A stretch of DNA of 64,000 bases from CAVSQX01 sp963730225 (GCA_963730225.1 CAVSQX010000005.1:1-64000), one strand, 5' to 3'. Positions 54,337-62,383 are shown, counted from the stretch's first letter. A program made the numbers and translations. Notes: generated by a model not told the origin, from the letters alone.

Positions 54337-54735
54337 ATGGCGATGGAATTCTTGAAATCCATCGGCGGAAAAATCGTCACGGGTTTGGTTGCGCTGGCCG
54401 TGGTGGCCGGCGCGATCGCGTGGTGGCAGACCGATCCGGGAACCCGGCGAGAGATCCTCTCGACCAGCGGCCGGCTGGCGGGATGGGGTTTGATCGTGCT
54501 GACGCTGCCGTGGCTCAGCTTCGCTCTGATCGGCTGGACCGCCCGGCTGCAAAGCAACCCGGCCGGCGCGATCTTGATCCTGGCGATGACTACAATTGAA
54601 GCGGTGCTGCTGGCGCGGCTGATGCGGGATGCCAGTCGCACGCCGACCACCTGGTCGCTGTTCGCGGCGGCGGTGCTGCTGGCGGGCGTGTACAATCTGT
54701 TCGCCTGCGATTGGATCGCGGAGAAAGTGGAGTAG
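54337..54735 (+). CDS. Small polytopic membrane protein (first gene of the ESCRT-like operon)
   Basis: The 132-residue product has an amphipathic N-terminus (AMEFLKSIGGKIVTG) and three or four hydrophobic helices, including GLIVLTLPWLSFALIGW and a C-terminal FAAAVLLAGVYNLFA. I do not recognise a family. Starts at 54337 and 54343 are equally possible. It lies 7 bp before the kinase gene and is probably co-transcribed with the seven following genes. Confidence 0.6.
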   Translation: MAMEFLKSIGGKIVTGLVALAVVAGAIAWWQTDPGTRREILSTSGRLAGWGLIVLTLPWLSFALIGWTARLQSNPAGAILILAMTTIEAVLLARLMRDASRTPTTWSLFAAAVLLAGVYNLFACDWIAEKVE

Positions 54736-54742
54736 GCAACCG

Positions 54743-55750
54743 ATGCCCAGTGCAAACCAACGAGTCGGCGAGTATCTCCTGGAGGAGAAAATCGGCGGGG
54801 GAACCTTCGGGCAGGTTTGGCGCGCACACCATCACGTCTGGGCCGACCAGATCGTCGCGGTGAAAATTCCGACCGATCCGCAATATCTTCGCAACCTTCA
54901 GCAGGAGGGTTCGGCGATTCATGGGCTGGTGCATCCGAACATCGTTCGAGCGATCGCGTTCGATCCGTTCGCACCGACGCCGTATCTGGTGATGGAATAT
55001 GTTCCGGGAACCAGCCTGCGGCCGCTGATTCAAAATCGCACGGTGTCGATTCCCGACGCCGTGTTGATTCTCCGCCAGGTTCTGGTCGGACTGGCGTTCG
55101 CGCATTCTCACGGCGTAATTCATCGCGATGTGAAGCCGGAAAATATTCTGATTCATGAGCGGGCGGTGGTCGAAGGATACGGCGGCGAGGGAATGGTGAA
55201 GATCGCGGATTTCGGGCTGGGCAAAGCCGCGGCGGCGGGAGCGGCGGAGTCGATCGCTTACTCGGCATCCCTGAACGACGCCGCCGGGCGCGAGATTGCC
55301 GGCTCGCTGGATTACATGGCTCCCGAGCAACGGGCCGGCGCTCCGGTCGATGCCCGCGCCGATCTGTACGCCTGCGGCGTCATCCTCTGCGAGCTTCTCA
55401 CCGCCGAAAAACCCGCCGGCACCGAGGTTCCCAGCGATCTGAACAAATCCGTTCCGAAAAACCTCGATCAGGTTTTTCGCCGATCCTATGCCCGGCTCGA
55501 CCATCGCTTCGCCAGCGCCGACGAATTTCTAGCTGCCCTGACGCAAACGCCGCCGCCGATTCCCAAGGCCACGCCGCAATGTCCGCGGTGCCACGGCCCG
55601 ATCGCCGGCGACGACCAATTCTGCATGCACTGCGGCGTGCAACTGGCCGCCAACATCCGACGTTGCCGAACCTGCGGCGCCTATCCCGACGGCTCCGATC
55701 GCTTCTGCATTTTCTGCGGCCAGAGCCTTGCTCCCCAGGCGGTGGCATGA
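54743..55750 (+). CDS. Ser/Thr protein kinase with two C-terminal zinc ribbons
   Basis: Residues 8-270 are a complete eukaryotic-type kinase: IGGGTFGQVW, ATP-binding Lys41 in VAVKIP, HGVIHRDVKPENIL, IADFGLGK, and MAPEQRAG in the activation segment. After a linker with TQTPPPIP there are two zinc ribbons, CPRCHGPI with CMHCGVQL, and CRTCGAYP with CIFCGQSL. No transmembrane helix follows, so it is cytoplasmic. The ATG at 54743 starts directly at the kinase domain; the upstream extension is rejected. Its place between membrane proteins and Snf7-like proteins suggests it phosphorylates or recruits them (inference). Confidence 0.9.
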   Translation: MPSANQRVGEYLLEEKIGGGTFGQVWRAHHHVWADQIVAVKIPTDPQYLRNLQQEGSAIHGLVHPNIVRAIAFDPFAPTPYLVMEYVPGTSLRPLIQNRTVSIPDAVLILRQVLVGLAFAHSHGVIHRDVKPENILIHERAVVEGYGGEGMVKIADFGLGKAAAAGAAESIAYSASLNDAAGREIAGSLDYMAPEQRAGAPVDARADLYACGVILCELLTAEKPAGTEVPSDLNKSVPKNLDQVFRRSYARLDHRFASADEFLAALTQTPPPIPKATPQCPRCHGPIAGDDQFCMHCGVQLAANIRRCRTCGAYPDGSDRFCIFCGQSLAPQAVA

Positions 55751-55762
55751 GCGGATAAATTC

Positions 55763-56032
55763 ATGGGCAGCTTCTTTTTCATGATTTTCGTGTTCGTGGG
55801 CGTGATGGCTTTCGCCGCGCTGTTGTTCGGCGGATGGGTGGTGGCCGGAGTTTTCCGTTTCGTGGCGAATGTGTTTTTATGCAACAATCAACCGCGGACG
55901 ACGATGACCGCAAGGCATCTCTGTTTTAATCCGATGTGCCGGGCCGCCAATCCACCGCAGGCGCGGTTCTGCCGCCGCTGCGGAAGGCCGATCCCCAATC
56001 CGCAGCCGCGAGCCGTCGCAGCCATGTGGTAA
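55763..56032 (+). CDS. Small membrane protein with a zinc ribbon
   Basis: The 89-residue product has a long N-terminal membrane segment (FFFMIFVFVGVMAFAALLF followed by GGWVVAGVFRF) and a C-terminal zinc ribbon: CFNPMCRA with CRRCGRPI. The ribbon style matches the C-terminal ribbons of the adjacent kinase, so the two may bind the same partner. The gap to the kinase gene is 12 bp. Confidence 0.65.
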   Translation: MGSFFFMIFVFVGVMAFAALLFGGWVVAGVFRFVANVFLCNNQPRTTMTARHLCFNPMCRAANPPQARFCRRCGRPIPNPQPRAVAAMW

Positions 56033-56036
56033 ATCG

Positions 56037-56144
56037 ATGCGAAAGATGTACATCATTCTCTCCTGCGTCGGATGGGGATGGCTGGTGCTGGTGGCCGCTT
56101 ACTTTTTTTTCCGGTATATGACCGAGCCTCGAAATGACGTCTGA
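56037..56144 (+). CDS. 35-residue single-helix membrane protein
   Basis: The short ORF reads MRKMYIILSCVGWGWLVLVA, continues through an FFF-containing end of the helix and finishes TEPRNDV. One transmembrane helix with a basic start and acidic end is clear. It starts 4 bp after the zinc-ribbon gene and overlaps the start of the 474-aa gene by 11 bp. The overlap at both ends, within a tight operon, supports it as a real gene. Confidence 0.5.
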   Translation: MRKMYIILSCVGWGWLVLVAAYFFFRYMTEPRNDV

Positions 56145-57558
56145 TCCATCGATCCACCGCCAGCGCGAACAGGATTTCATGCAGCATGTCCAACGGCTGC
56201 TGAGCGATGATCGTCTGCGTCTGGACACGACGCGCGGCCGGCGGGTGATCACGTCGCTGCGCTCGGCGGTGACGCAGGCGGATCATTCGGTCGATCTCAA
56301 GCGCTTGATGACGGAACTGAATCGCCCCGACCGCGACTTGCAAAATCAGATGCCGATCGGGCAAACGCTGGATGTCGCACTGTCGCAGAGGAAATTTCTG
56401 TTGTTCAATTCCGTGGTTGGCCGGCTGAAGGTGATTTGCGTTTCGCCGAGCCGGGCGCTGATCTGCGGGCAGTCTCCGCAGCCGCTGGGGACGGCGGACG
56501 TGCAAAAAATTCTCAGTGAAATTCCCCCGTCGCTCGGGGGCGTTCCGTCCACGGTGGTGCTGATGTCGACCGGCGGATTTACGCTGGAAGCCCACGAATT
56601 GGCCGACCGGCGAGCCGATCGTACGGTGATTCTGGCCGAGCCAAATCAAAGCGGTGGATGGGCGGTTTATGGGCCGGTGGAGACCAAATCGCTGGTCGAT
56701 CTGTTCGATCCCGAGGCCGAGGAAGCCAAGCGAACGCGCATCCGGGTGGAGATTGAAGCGGGGAAGATGGAATTGTCGGGCAGCGGCGTGGCCGGGGACA
56801 AAATCGCGGCAAAAACGCGGTTGCCGCTGCAATTGGTGGAATCCGAGTTAAAATCCTTTGCCAGGTCCAACCCCGGGCTGGCCGCCCGGCGGCTGGATGG
56901 GCGACTGATTCTCTTTCGTGAGGGCAACGTGCCGGCAAATCAACGCAGCCAATCGCCGCTGATCGAGAAATTGAAAACCATTTTTTCGCGCAAAGGCGAG
57001 AACGAAAAAAAGATCGCATTCCTCTCCGAGCGCCGGGCCGCCCTGAGCCAGCAGCGCGATCGCTCCTACGAGGAATTGGCGGCGTTGGAAAAACAGGACG
57101 TCGATCTGCGCGGGCAATTTCAGGTCGCTCCCGGGGAGCTCACCAAGCGCCGCATCACCGGCCAACTGCTGCAACTTCGCAAAGACATTTCGCGCCGGCA
57201 GCAACTGCTTTCGGTTCTGAACCAACAGGCCGATGTCGTCGCCACGCACCTGCACAATCTGGAATTGGTTCAACAGGGGCAAACCGCCCGGCTGCCCGAC
57301 GGCGAGGAGATGGCCGAGGATGCGGCCAAGGCGGAGGAGATGCTGGCCGAGCTTCAGGCGGACAGCGAGTTGGCCAGCAGCATGTCTGCCGTCGCGACGA
57401 CTTCCGTGAGCCAGGAAGAGCAGGCGCTGTACGACGAATTGCAGAATCAGACTTCCGCCGCCGCGGAGTCGGTGAAACCGCCCGCGCCACCGATTGCGTC
57501 CCCCAATCGGCCGGCGTCGGCGCCACAGCCCCGAAAAGCCGAGGCGGAGCCGGGCTGA
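56134..57558 (+). CDS. Multi-domain protein with winged-helix-like segment and Snf7-like coiled coil (CHMP7-like arrangement)
   Basis: Residues about 1-190 form a helical then alpha/beta region with FLLFNSVVGRLKVICVSP and VVLMSTGGFTLEAHELADRR. Residues about 205-265 look like a winged helix: KIAAKTRLPLQLVESELKSF followed by a basic strand RRLDGRLILF. Residues about 285-400 are a basic helical hairpin beginning LKTIFSRKGENEKKIAFLSE, then an acidic helix with EEMAEDAAKAEEMLAELQ and SQEEQALYDELQ. A Pro/Ala tail ends the protein. Winged helix followed by an ESCRT-III-like hairpin recalls CHMP7. No catalytic site is visible. The assignment is pattern-based. Confidence 0.55.
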   Translation: MTSDPSIHRQREQDFMQHVQRLLSDDRLRLDTTRGRRVITSLRSAVTQADHSVDLKRLMTELNRPDRDLQNQMPIGQTLDVALSQRKFLLFNSVVGRLKVICVSPSRALICGQSPQPLGTADVQKILSEIPPSLGGVPSTVVLMSTGGFTLEAHELADRRADRTVILAEPNQSGGWAVYGPVETKSLVDLFDPEAEEAKRTRIRVEIEAGKMELSGSGVAGDKIAAKTRLPLQLVESELKSFARSNPGLAARRLDGRLILFREGNVPANQRSQSPLIEKLKTIFSRKGENEKKIAFLSERRAALSQQRDRSYEELAALEKQDVDLRGQFQVAPGELTKRRITGQLLQLRKDISRRQQLLSVLNQQADVVATHLHNLELVQQGQTARLPDGEEMAEDAAKAEEMLAELQADSELASSMSAVATTSVSQEEQALYDELQNQTSAAAESVKPPAPPIASPNRPASAPQPRKAEAEPG

Positions 57559-57566
57559 ATTCTTCC

Positions 57567-58181
57567 ATGGCTCTCATCGACAAAATCTTCGGCCGAAAGA
57601 AAACGCTCAGCCAATTGCCGGCGGCGGAACTACGCAAGCAGGAAATCCTGCTGACCAAGCAGCGCGACCGCCTGTTCAAAAAAATCGAAACGATGACCGT
57701 TCAGAAACAGCAGGTTTTCAAGCAGGGTGCGGCACAGAAATCTCCCGAACTGCGAAAGGCGCTGGCCCAGGATTTCGAGATGAAAACGCACGAGCAGATC
57801 CTGGCCGCGCGGGAATTGAATCTGCGCAGCAAGGAGCTGCTGACCGTCAGCCGGCTGCGGATGGTGCGTGAGAATTTGCAGAACGGCCGGGCGGCCGGAC
57901 GGCTCAATCTGACGGAGAAGGATGTCGCCAAGATCAGCGGGTTGATCGAGAACGACGATGTTTCGCAGGACGTGTACCGCCAGCGGCTCGATGCCCTGCT
58001 GGAACTGGGCGAGCAGAGCGACAAGGAGTCGCTGGCCAGCGCCGGGCTCACGTCGGCGGGCCAGGAAGTGATGAATCTTTGGCAGGAGATGGACCGCGGC
58101 GCGATTCGCCATGAGCAGGCATTCGACGCCGCCGATCAGGCCGCCCGTCGCAAGCTGACCGCCGATGGAGAACCTCAATGA
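57567..58181 (+). CDS. Snf7/ESCRT-III-like coiled-coil protein A
   Basis: The 204-residue protein starts MALIDKIFGRKKTLSQLP, a short amphipathic basic leader. A long helix follows (KQEILLTKQRDRLFKKIETM), then a second helix with THEQILAARELNLRSKELLT and VSRLRMVRENLQ, and acidic helices with LIENDDVSQDVY. The basic hairpin followed by an acidic half is the ESCRT-III pattern, though the overall similarity is weaker than for the 202-aa protein in this operon. It overlaps the next gene by 4 bp. Confidence 0.55.
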   Translation: MALIDKIFGRKKTLSQLPAAELRKQEILLTKQRDRLFKKIETMTVQKQQVFKQGAAQKSPELRKALAQDFEMKTHEQILAARELNLRSKELLTVSRLRMVRENLQNGRAAGRLNLTEKDVAKISGLIENDDVSQDVYRQRLDALLELGEQSDKESLASAGLTSAGQEVMNLWQEMDRGAIRHEQAFDAADQAARRKLTADGEPQ

Positions 58182-58471
58182 GCCAACCTGAAGAACATCC
58201 GGTTCCCCTGGATTATGGACACAGGGAATCGTGGGCGAAGAAAATCTGGGCCGAAATATTGCAGCGTGTCGACGGTTTCATCGAATTCCTCGGCCTCATC
58301 GTGTTCTATCTCGGCGGCGCGCGTCGAATCGCTTTGGCATTGGCGCTGGCGTTTGTGCTGGGGGGCCTTGGAATCTGCATCGAAGGCGCGATTGAAACCA
58401 CCGGGCACCGGTGGATGGCCTGGGGCGGGTTGCTGCTGGGGTTTGCCATTCCAGTGCCCAGACAAAAATAG
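58178..58471 (+). CDS. Small two-helix membrane protein
   Basis: The 97-residue product has an N-terminal cytoplasmic stretch of about 30 residues (SWAKKIWAEILQRVDGFIEF) and two hydrophobic helices (IALALALAFVLGGLGICI and MAWGGLLLGFAIPVP). Its start overlaps the preceding stop (ATGA), so translation is coupled. It may anchor the coiled-coil proteins encoded on both sides. No family recognised. Confidence 0.6.
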   Translation: MSQPEEHPVPLDYGHRESWAKKIWAEILQRVDGFIEFLGLIVFYLGGARRIALALALAFVLGGLGICIEGAIETTGHRWMAWGGLLLGFAIPVPRQK

Positions 58472-58483
58472 GATTGGGCCGAC

Positions 58484-59092
58484 ATGGGACTTTTCAAAAG
58501 CAAAGATGAACGCCGCATCGAGCGGGAGATGAAAATCCGCTCGGGCCTGCGCTCCATCGAGCGCTCGATTCGCCAACAGGAGAAATTCTCCGAAGATTTC
58601 ATCGCCAACGCCCGCAAGGCCAAGCAGATCGGCGACGAGGGGCAGTATCAGTTCATTCGATCGGCTCTGAAGCGTACGGCGGCTGTGAAGCGCATGCTCG
58701 AACGGCAGTTGCTGGTGATGAAAAATGCGATGCTGATTCAGCAGCAGGCGCAGGCCAGCCAGCAGTTTGCCCAGAGCATGAATCTCATGGCGGCCGAAAT
58801 CTCGCGGGTTTTCGGCGAGATGGATTTAACCAAAACGCAGTCGCAATGGGAGCGGGCGGTCGCGCAGGCAGGTTCGTTGGACGAGCGGATGGATATTTTT
58901 CTGGACACGATGGAGCAATCGGCCGGCTCCGAGGCGGCTTCGTCGGCCAAGGCGGATTCCATCACCGACGACGAAATCGATCACATGATTCAGACCGATC
59001 TTCTGGCCGCGGAGAAAACCGAGTTGAGCAAGCTGGATCAACTGGAAAGCGAGATCGCCAGGGAGTTGGGGTCGGCGAAGCAGAAGGACTGA
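58484..59092 (+). CDS. Snf7/ESCRT-III-like protein B with MIM-like C-terminal helix
   Basis: The 202-residue protein begins MGLFKSKDERRIEREMKIRS. A basic helical hairpin follows with a break at AKQIGDEGQYQFIRSALK, the position where CHMP proteins have a short KKGN-like turn between helices 1 and 2. Then come RMLERQLLVMKNAMLIQQ and QSMNLMAAEISRVFGEMDL, comparable to the CHMP stretch with repeated methionines. The C-terminal half is acidic and ends in a separate helix, TDDEIDHMIQTDLLAAEKTE, reminiscent of a MIT-interacting motif. PspA/Vipp1 are the bacterial members of this superfamily, but charge polarity and the tail look more CHMP-like here. Confidence 0.6.
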   Translation: MGLFKSKDERRIEREMKIRSGLRSIERSIRQQEKFSEDFIANARKAKQIGDEGQYQFIRSALKRTAAVKRMLERQLLVMKNAMLIQQQAQASQQFAQSMNLMAAEISRVFGEMDLTKTQSQWERAVAQAGSLDERMDIFLDTMEQSAGSEAASSAKADSITDDEIDHMIQTDLLAAEKTELSKLDQLESEIARELGSAKQKD

Positions 59093-59134
59093 AGCGGGGG
59101 AAATGACGAAGTCCGAAATTCGAAATTCGAATCA

Positions 59135-60190
59135 ATGACGAATGACCGAATGACCAGTGGGAAGCGTCGCCGGGCGTCGGACCATGCGATGTTGCTGACG
59201 CCAGCCGGGACGGGGGCGATTGCGGTGGTAAGAATTTCCGGGCCCGGGGTGGCGGGGTTTCTGACGCGGAGATTTTCAAAGCCTGTGAAATTGCAGCGGT
59301 GCGTGCATGGCGAGTTGCGCGGCCAGCGCGGATTAATCGACGATCCGATCGTCGTGTTGTGCCAGCCGGATGTCGCCGACATCAGTTTGCACGGGGGAAG
59401 ATGGATCGTCCGATCGGTCCTGGAACTGGCGGCGGCCGACGGATTTGAATTTGTCGATGCCGCCCCCATGCCGCTGCCGCGCCAGGCGGTCGATGGGCGC
59501 GACACGATCTGGACCGAAGTGGAGCAGTATCTTCCGTGGGCTCGAACTGAAATCGCCGTGCGGATGTTGCTCGCACAGCCGACGGCGTGGGCGGATTTGC
59601 CGGAATCGCGACGGGAAATTGCGGCGATTCTCAGAGATCAAACGCTGGTTCGGATGGTCTGGCTGCCGCGCGTGGCGATCATCGGCGAGGCGAACGTGGG
59701 GAAATCGACTTTGGCCAATCAGTTGTTCGCCCAGGAGCGATCGATCACGGCGGATGTACCCGGGACGACGCGGGATTGGGTCGCGGAGATTGCGAACATC
59801 GACGGACTGGCGGTGCAGTTGATCGACACCCCGGGCCGGCGTCCCACGGCCGATCCGATCGAGCGGGCCGCCATCAACGCCAGCGAGCCGCAGATTGCGG
59901 CGGCGGATTTGGTGCTGATCGTGATGGATCGATCGACGCCGCAAAGTCCGCAGAGCCGGGCGATGTTGGAGGAATATCCGGATGCGATCGTCGTGGCGAA
60001 TTTTTCGGATCGCCCGGCCGCGTGGGAAATAAAAGACGCCATCTCGACCGTCGCCAGGAGCGGACTTGGAGTCGATCGATTGCGGGCGGAAATTCGGCGG
60101 CGGCTCGGATGCGAAAACCTGGAAGTGAATCAACCGCGCTGCTGGACGCAGCGCCAGCGGGCGTTCCTCGAGCATCGGCTCAATGCGTGA
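59135..60190 (+). CDS. MnmE-like GTPase lacking the C-terminal catalytic cysteine
   Basis: The N-terminal domain has GTGAIAVVRISGPGVAGF and a histidine-glycine-glycine strand (SLHGGRW), as in the MnmE folate-binding domain. The GTPase has G1 GEANVGKST, a G2 threonine in PGTTRD and G3 DTPG. The G4 motif, normally NKxD, reads NFSD. At 351 residues it is about 100 shorter than MnmE, and the final C-x-G-K motif needed for tRNA U34 modification is missing. It may be a specialised paralogue. The start is uncertain between 59135 and 59150. It follows the ESCRT-like operon by 42 bp. Confidence 0.8.
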   Translation: MTNDRMTSGKRRRASDHAMLLTPAGTGAIAVVRISGPGVAGFLTRRFSKPVKLQRCVHGELRGQRGLIDDPIVVLCQPDVADISLHGGRWIVRSVLELAAADGFEFVDAAPMPLPRQAVDGRDTIWTEVEQYLPWARTEIAVRMLLAQPTAWADLPESRREIAAILRDQTLVRMVWLPRVAIIGEANVGKSTLANQLFAQERSITADVPGTTRDWVAEIANIDGLAVQLIDTPGRRPTADPIERAAINASEPQIAAADLVLIVMDRSTPQSPQSRAMLEEYPDAIVVANFSDRPAAWEIKDAISTVARSGLGVDRLRAEIRRRLGCENLEVNQPRCWTQRQRAFLEHRLNA

Positions 60191-62270
60191 GGAACGGCAA
60201 TCGGTAGAAAATGTCCTGATAGGTGGCGAAGAGGAACACGCTCAGCAGAATCGCCAGGCCGACGACTTGCGCGACGGTTTGCACGCGCGGGCTCAGCGGG
60301 CCGCCCTTGACTTTTTCGATGATCAGGAAGGTGAACAGTCCGCCGTCGACGATCGGAATCGGCAGAAAATTCAGCACGGCCAGATTCGCGCTGATGATCG
60401 AGAGATACCAGATCAGCCGGACCAGGCCCATCTGGGCGATGCGGTAGCCGGCGGTGAGAATGCCGACCGGGCCGCTGACTTCCTTGACGCTGATGTTCCG
60501 GGCGAGCATCGCATGCACCGTCTGGTAAACCTGCAAAATGGCGTCGCGCGTCTCGCCGATGCCCCACTGGGCGGCGACGAGCAGGTTGCCGGTTTTGCGC
60601 GTGGTGATGGCCGGTTGCAGCGACAGGCTGTCGACCAGACGGTTCTGCCGGGCCGAAGCGATGTCGTCGGAGGATATTTTTCCCAGCGCGAACGTTTTCT
60701 CATGACCGCCGACTTGCGCGATCAGCGTCGCCGGCTGCTGCGGCCTGAGATCGGCCAGGATGTAATTGACGTCGAACCAGCTGTGAACCGCCTGGCCGTC
60801 GATCGAAACAATCCGCGCCCCGGCCGGCACCAGGGCGGAGGGCGAATTCTCCAGAACGCCGGCCACGACCGGGTTCTGCTCATCGATGCCGACCATCACG
60901 TCCAGCGAATATTCCGTCGGCGAAAGCCGTGTCGACGGCTTGAGATTGTTCAGCTCGATCGTTTTGCCCTGGCGGAGCACGGTGACATTCATTCCGTCGC
61001 CGCGCAGGCCTACTTTGTTCTGCATTTTTTGAAACTCGTCGGCGGTGGGCAGCGGGGGCGGATCGGATGATTTGGGATCGCTGAAAGCGACAATGATATC
61101 GTCGGGAAGCAGAATTCCCCTGACCGGCGATTTGGCGTCCAGGCCGCGAACCTGCAAGCGCGGCAGCAAACCGGCGAAGTTGAACGGATGCTCAAAGAAG
61201 AATCGCTCGGCAAAATGCGCGGGAACGAGGCATTGGCGGGTCTTGCCGCTGGTATCGAGGACAGTGATCTGGACCGGCTGGCCGCGGGCGGCTTGAAGGG
61301 CATCGTCGAGTTTCCAGCCCTGATCGGGCGTGACGCTCTGACCGGCGACGGCGGTAATGACATCGCCCCGCCGCAGGATTCGCAGATCGCCGAACGCCAA
61401 CTGCGGATCGTCCAGATCCTCATCGTCGAGCTTGTCGTCAACGGCCAGGCCCTTGAGCGCACGGCTGGGGGTGATTCCCAGCAGCACAAAATCCGCGTCC
61501 TCGGTGGGGCGGGTGGGCGTGATGTTGAGGTGATCCGTGGTGCCGTCGGGATGCTGCACATAAATCGGCACCGACACGCCCTCCTGGAGTAGCAGCGTGT
61601 TGAGCTTGAGCTTTTCAAAATCGGATTGAGAGCGATCGTTGAGATAGAGGATGCGATCGCCGGGGCTCAGGCCGACGGCGACGGTTTTGCCGTCGACAAT
61701 TTTCCACGCCGCCTGCGCCGGCGAGCCGGGCAGCACGGTGCCCACAATGGCCGGCGGAACCTTGAAACCGACGCGGAAGATAATCATGAATCCGATCGCG
61801 GCGAGGATCACGTTCATGATCACGCCGGCGGAGACAATCACCATGCGTCGGCCGATGGATTTGTTGTTGAAGGCGCGCGGATCATCGGCCACGCTGCCTG
61901 GCTTGAGATCGTCCTGGCCGAGCATTTTCACGTAGCCGCCCAGGGGAATCCAATTCAGCCGGTATTCGGTCTCCGCAAGCCCCAGGGCGGTAGCGGCACG
62001 ATCAAGCTGAAGCGCCGACGGCTCGGGGGTGAAGATCTGATGCTCGCGACAGTATTCCATCAGGCGCTGGCGGAATTCCTCCTGGCTCGAACCCCATCGG
62101 ACGCCCAGGCCTTTGCGCCAGGAAAGCAGCGCCTGGCCAAACCCCACCGCAAATTGTTCGACTTTTACACCCGCCCATTTTGCAGCCAAAAAGTGCCCCA
62201 GCTCGTGGAAGAAAATCACGAAGCCGAACCCGAAGGCCAGCAGAAGCACGTTGCTGATGGAAGAAAACAT
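60180..62270 (-). CDS. rseP: Site-2 metalloprotease RseP (M50 family) with PDZ domains
   Basis: The 696-residue membrane protease has the zinc-binding HELGHFLAAKWAGVK in its first helix and the distal ligand motif NFLPIPIVDGG near the C-terminus. Between them are GGYVKMLG, a membrane re-entrant strand, and PDZ domains (about residues 180-260, 270-390 and 440-530). It cleaves anti-sigma factors and other membrane proteins within the bilayer. The window's membrane-bound regulators could be substrates (inference). Its end overlaps the MnmE-like gene by 11 bp, convergently. Confidence 0.93.
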   Translation of the reverse strand: MFSSISNVLLLAFGFGFVIFFHELGHFLAAKWAGVKVEQFAVGFGQALLSWRKGLGVRWGSSQEEFRQRLMEYCREHQIFTPEPSALQLDRAATALGLAETEYRLNWIPLGGYVKMLGQDDLKPGSVADDPRAFNNKSIGRRMVIVSAGVIMNVILAAIGFMIIFRVGFKVPPAIVGTVLPGSPAQAAWKIVDGKTVAVGLSPGDRILYLNDRSQSDFEKLKLNTLLLQEGVSVPIYVQHPDGTTDHLNITPTRPTEDADFVLLGITPSRALKGLAVDDKLDDEDLDDPQLAFGDLRILRRGDVITAVAGQSVTPDQGWKLDDALQAARGQPVQITVLDTSGKTRQCLVPAHFAERFFFEHPFNFAGLLPRLQVRGLDAKSPVRGILLPDDIIVAFSDPKSSDPPPLPTADEFQKMQNKVGLRGDGMNVTVLRQGKTIELNNLKPSTRLSPTEYSLDVMVGIDEQNPVVAGVLENSPSALVPAGARIVSIDGQAVHSWFDVNYILADLRPQQPATLIAQVGGHEKTFALGKISSDDIASARQNRLVDSLSLQPAITTRKTGNLLVAAQWGIGETRDAILQVYQTVHAMLARNISVKEVSGPVGILTAGYRIAQMGLVRLIWYLSIISANLAVLNFLPIPIVDGGLFTFLIIEKVKGGPLSPRVQTVAQVVGLAILLSVFLFATYQDIFYRLPFLTH

Positions 62271-62302
62271 GCGGGAAGCTCTAAAACCACCTGACTCATG
62301 CG

Positions 62303-62364
62303 ACGTTTAGCGGCCGCACTTGTGCGGCACTGCGACACGCCGCACAAGTGCGGCCGTTAAACGT
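62303..62364. repeat. TTTAGC-headed hairpin element, copy 4 (paired inverted copies)
   Basis: Two 26-nt arms, 62303-62328 and 62339-62364, are inverted copies with one mismatch. Each contains the same 7-bp GCCGCAC/GTGCGGC stem as the copy at 16303-16328. The 10-nt spacer is ACTGCGACAC. It lies between the dxr end and the rseP start. Confidence 0.85.
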
Positions 62365-62383
62365 GCATGCAAGTCCTCGGACC

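Noticed and set aside
57567..59092. Simple phage-shock PspA/Vipp1 operon
   Set aside because: No PspB, PspC or PspF-like gene is present, there are three related coiled-coil proteins instead of one, and the acidic tail is not PspA-like. PspA kinship of the fold remains possible.
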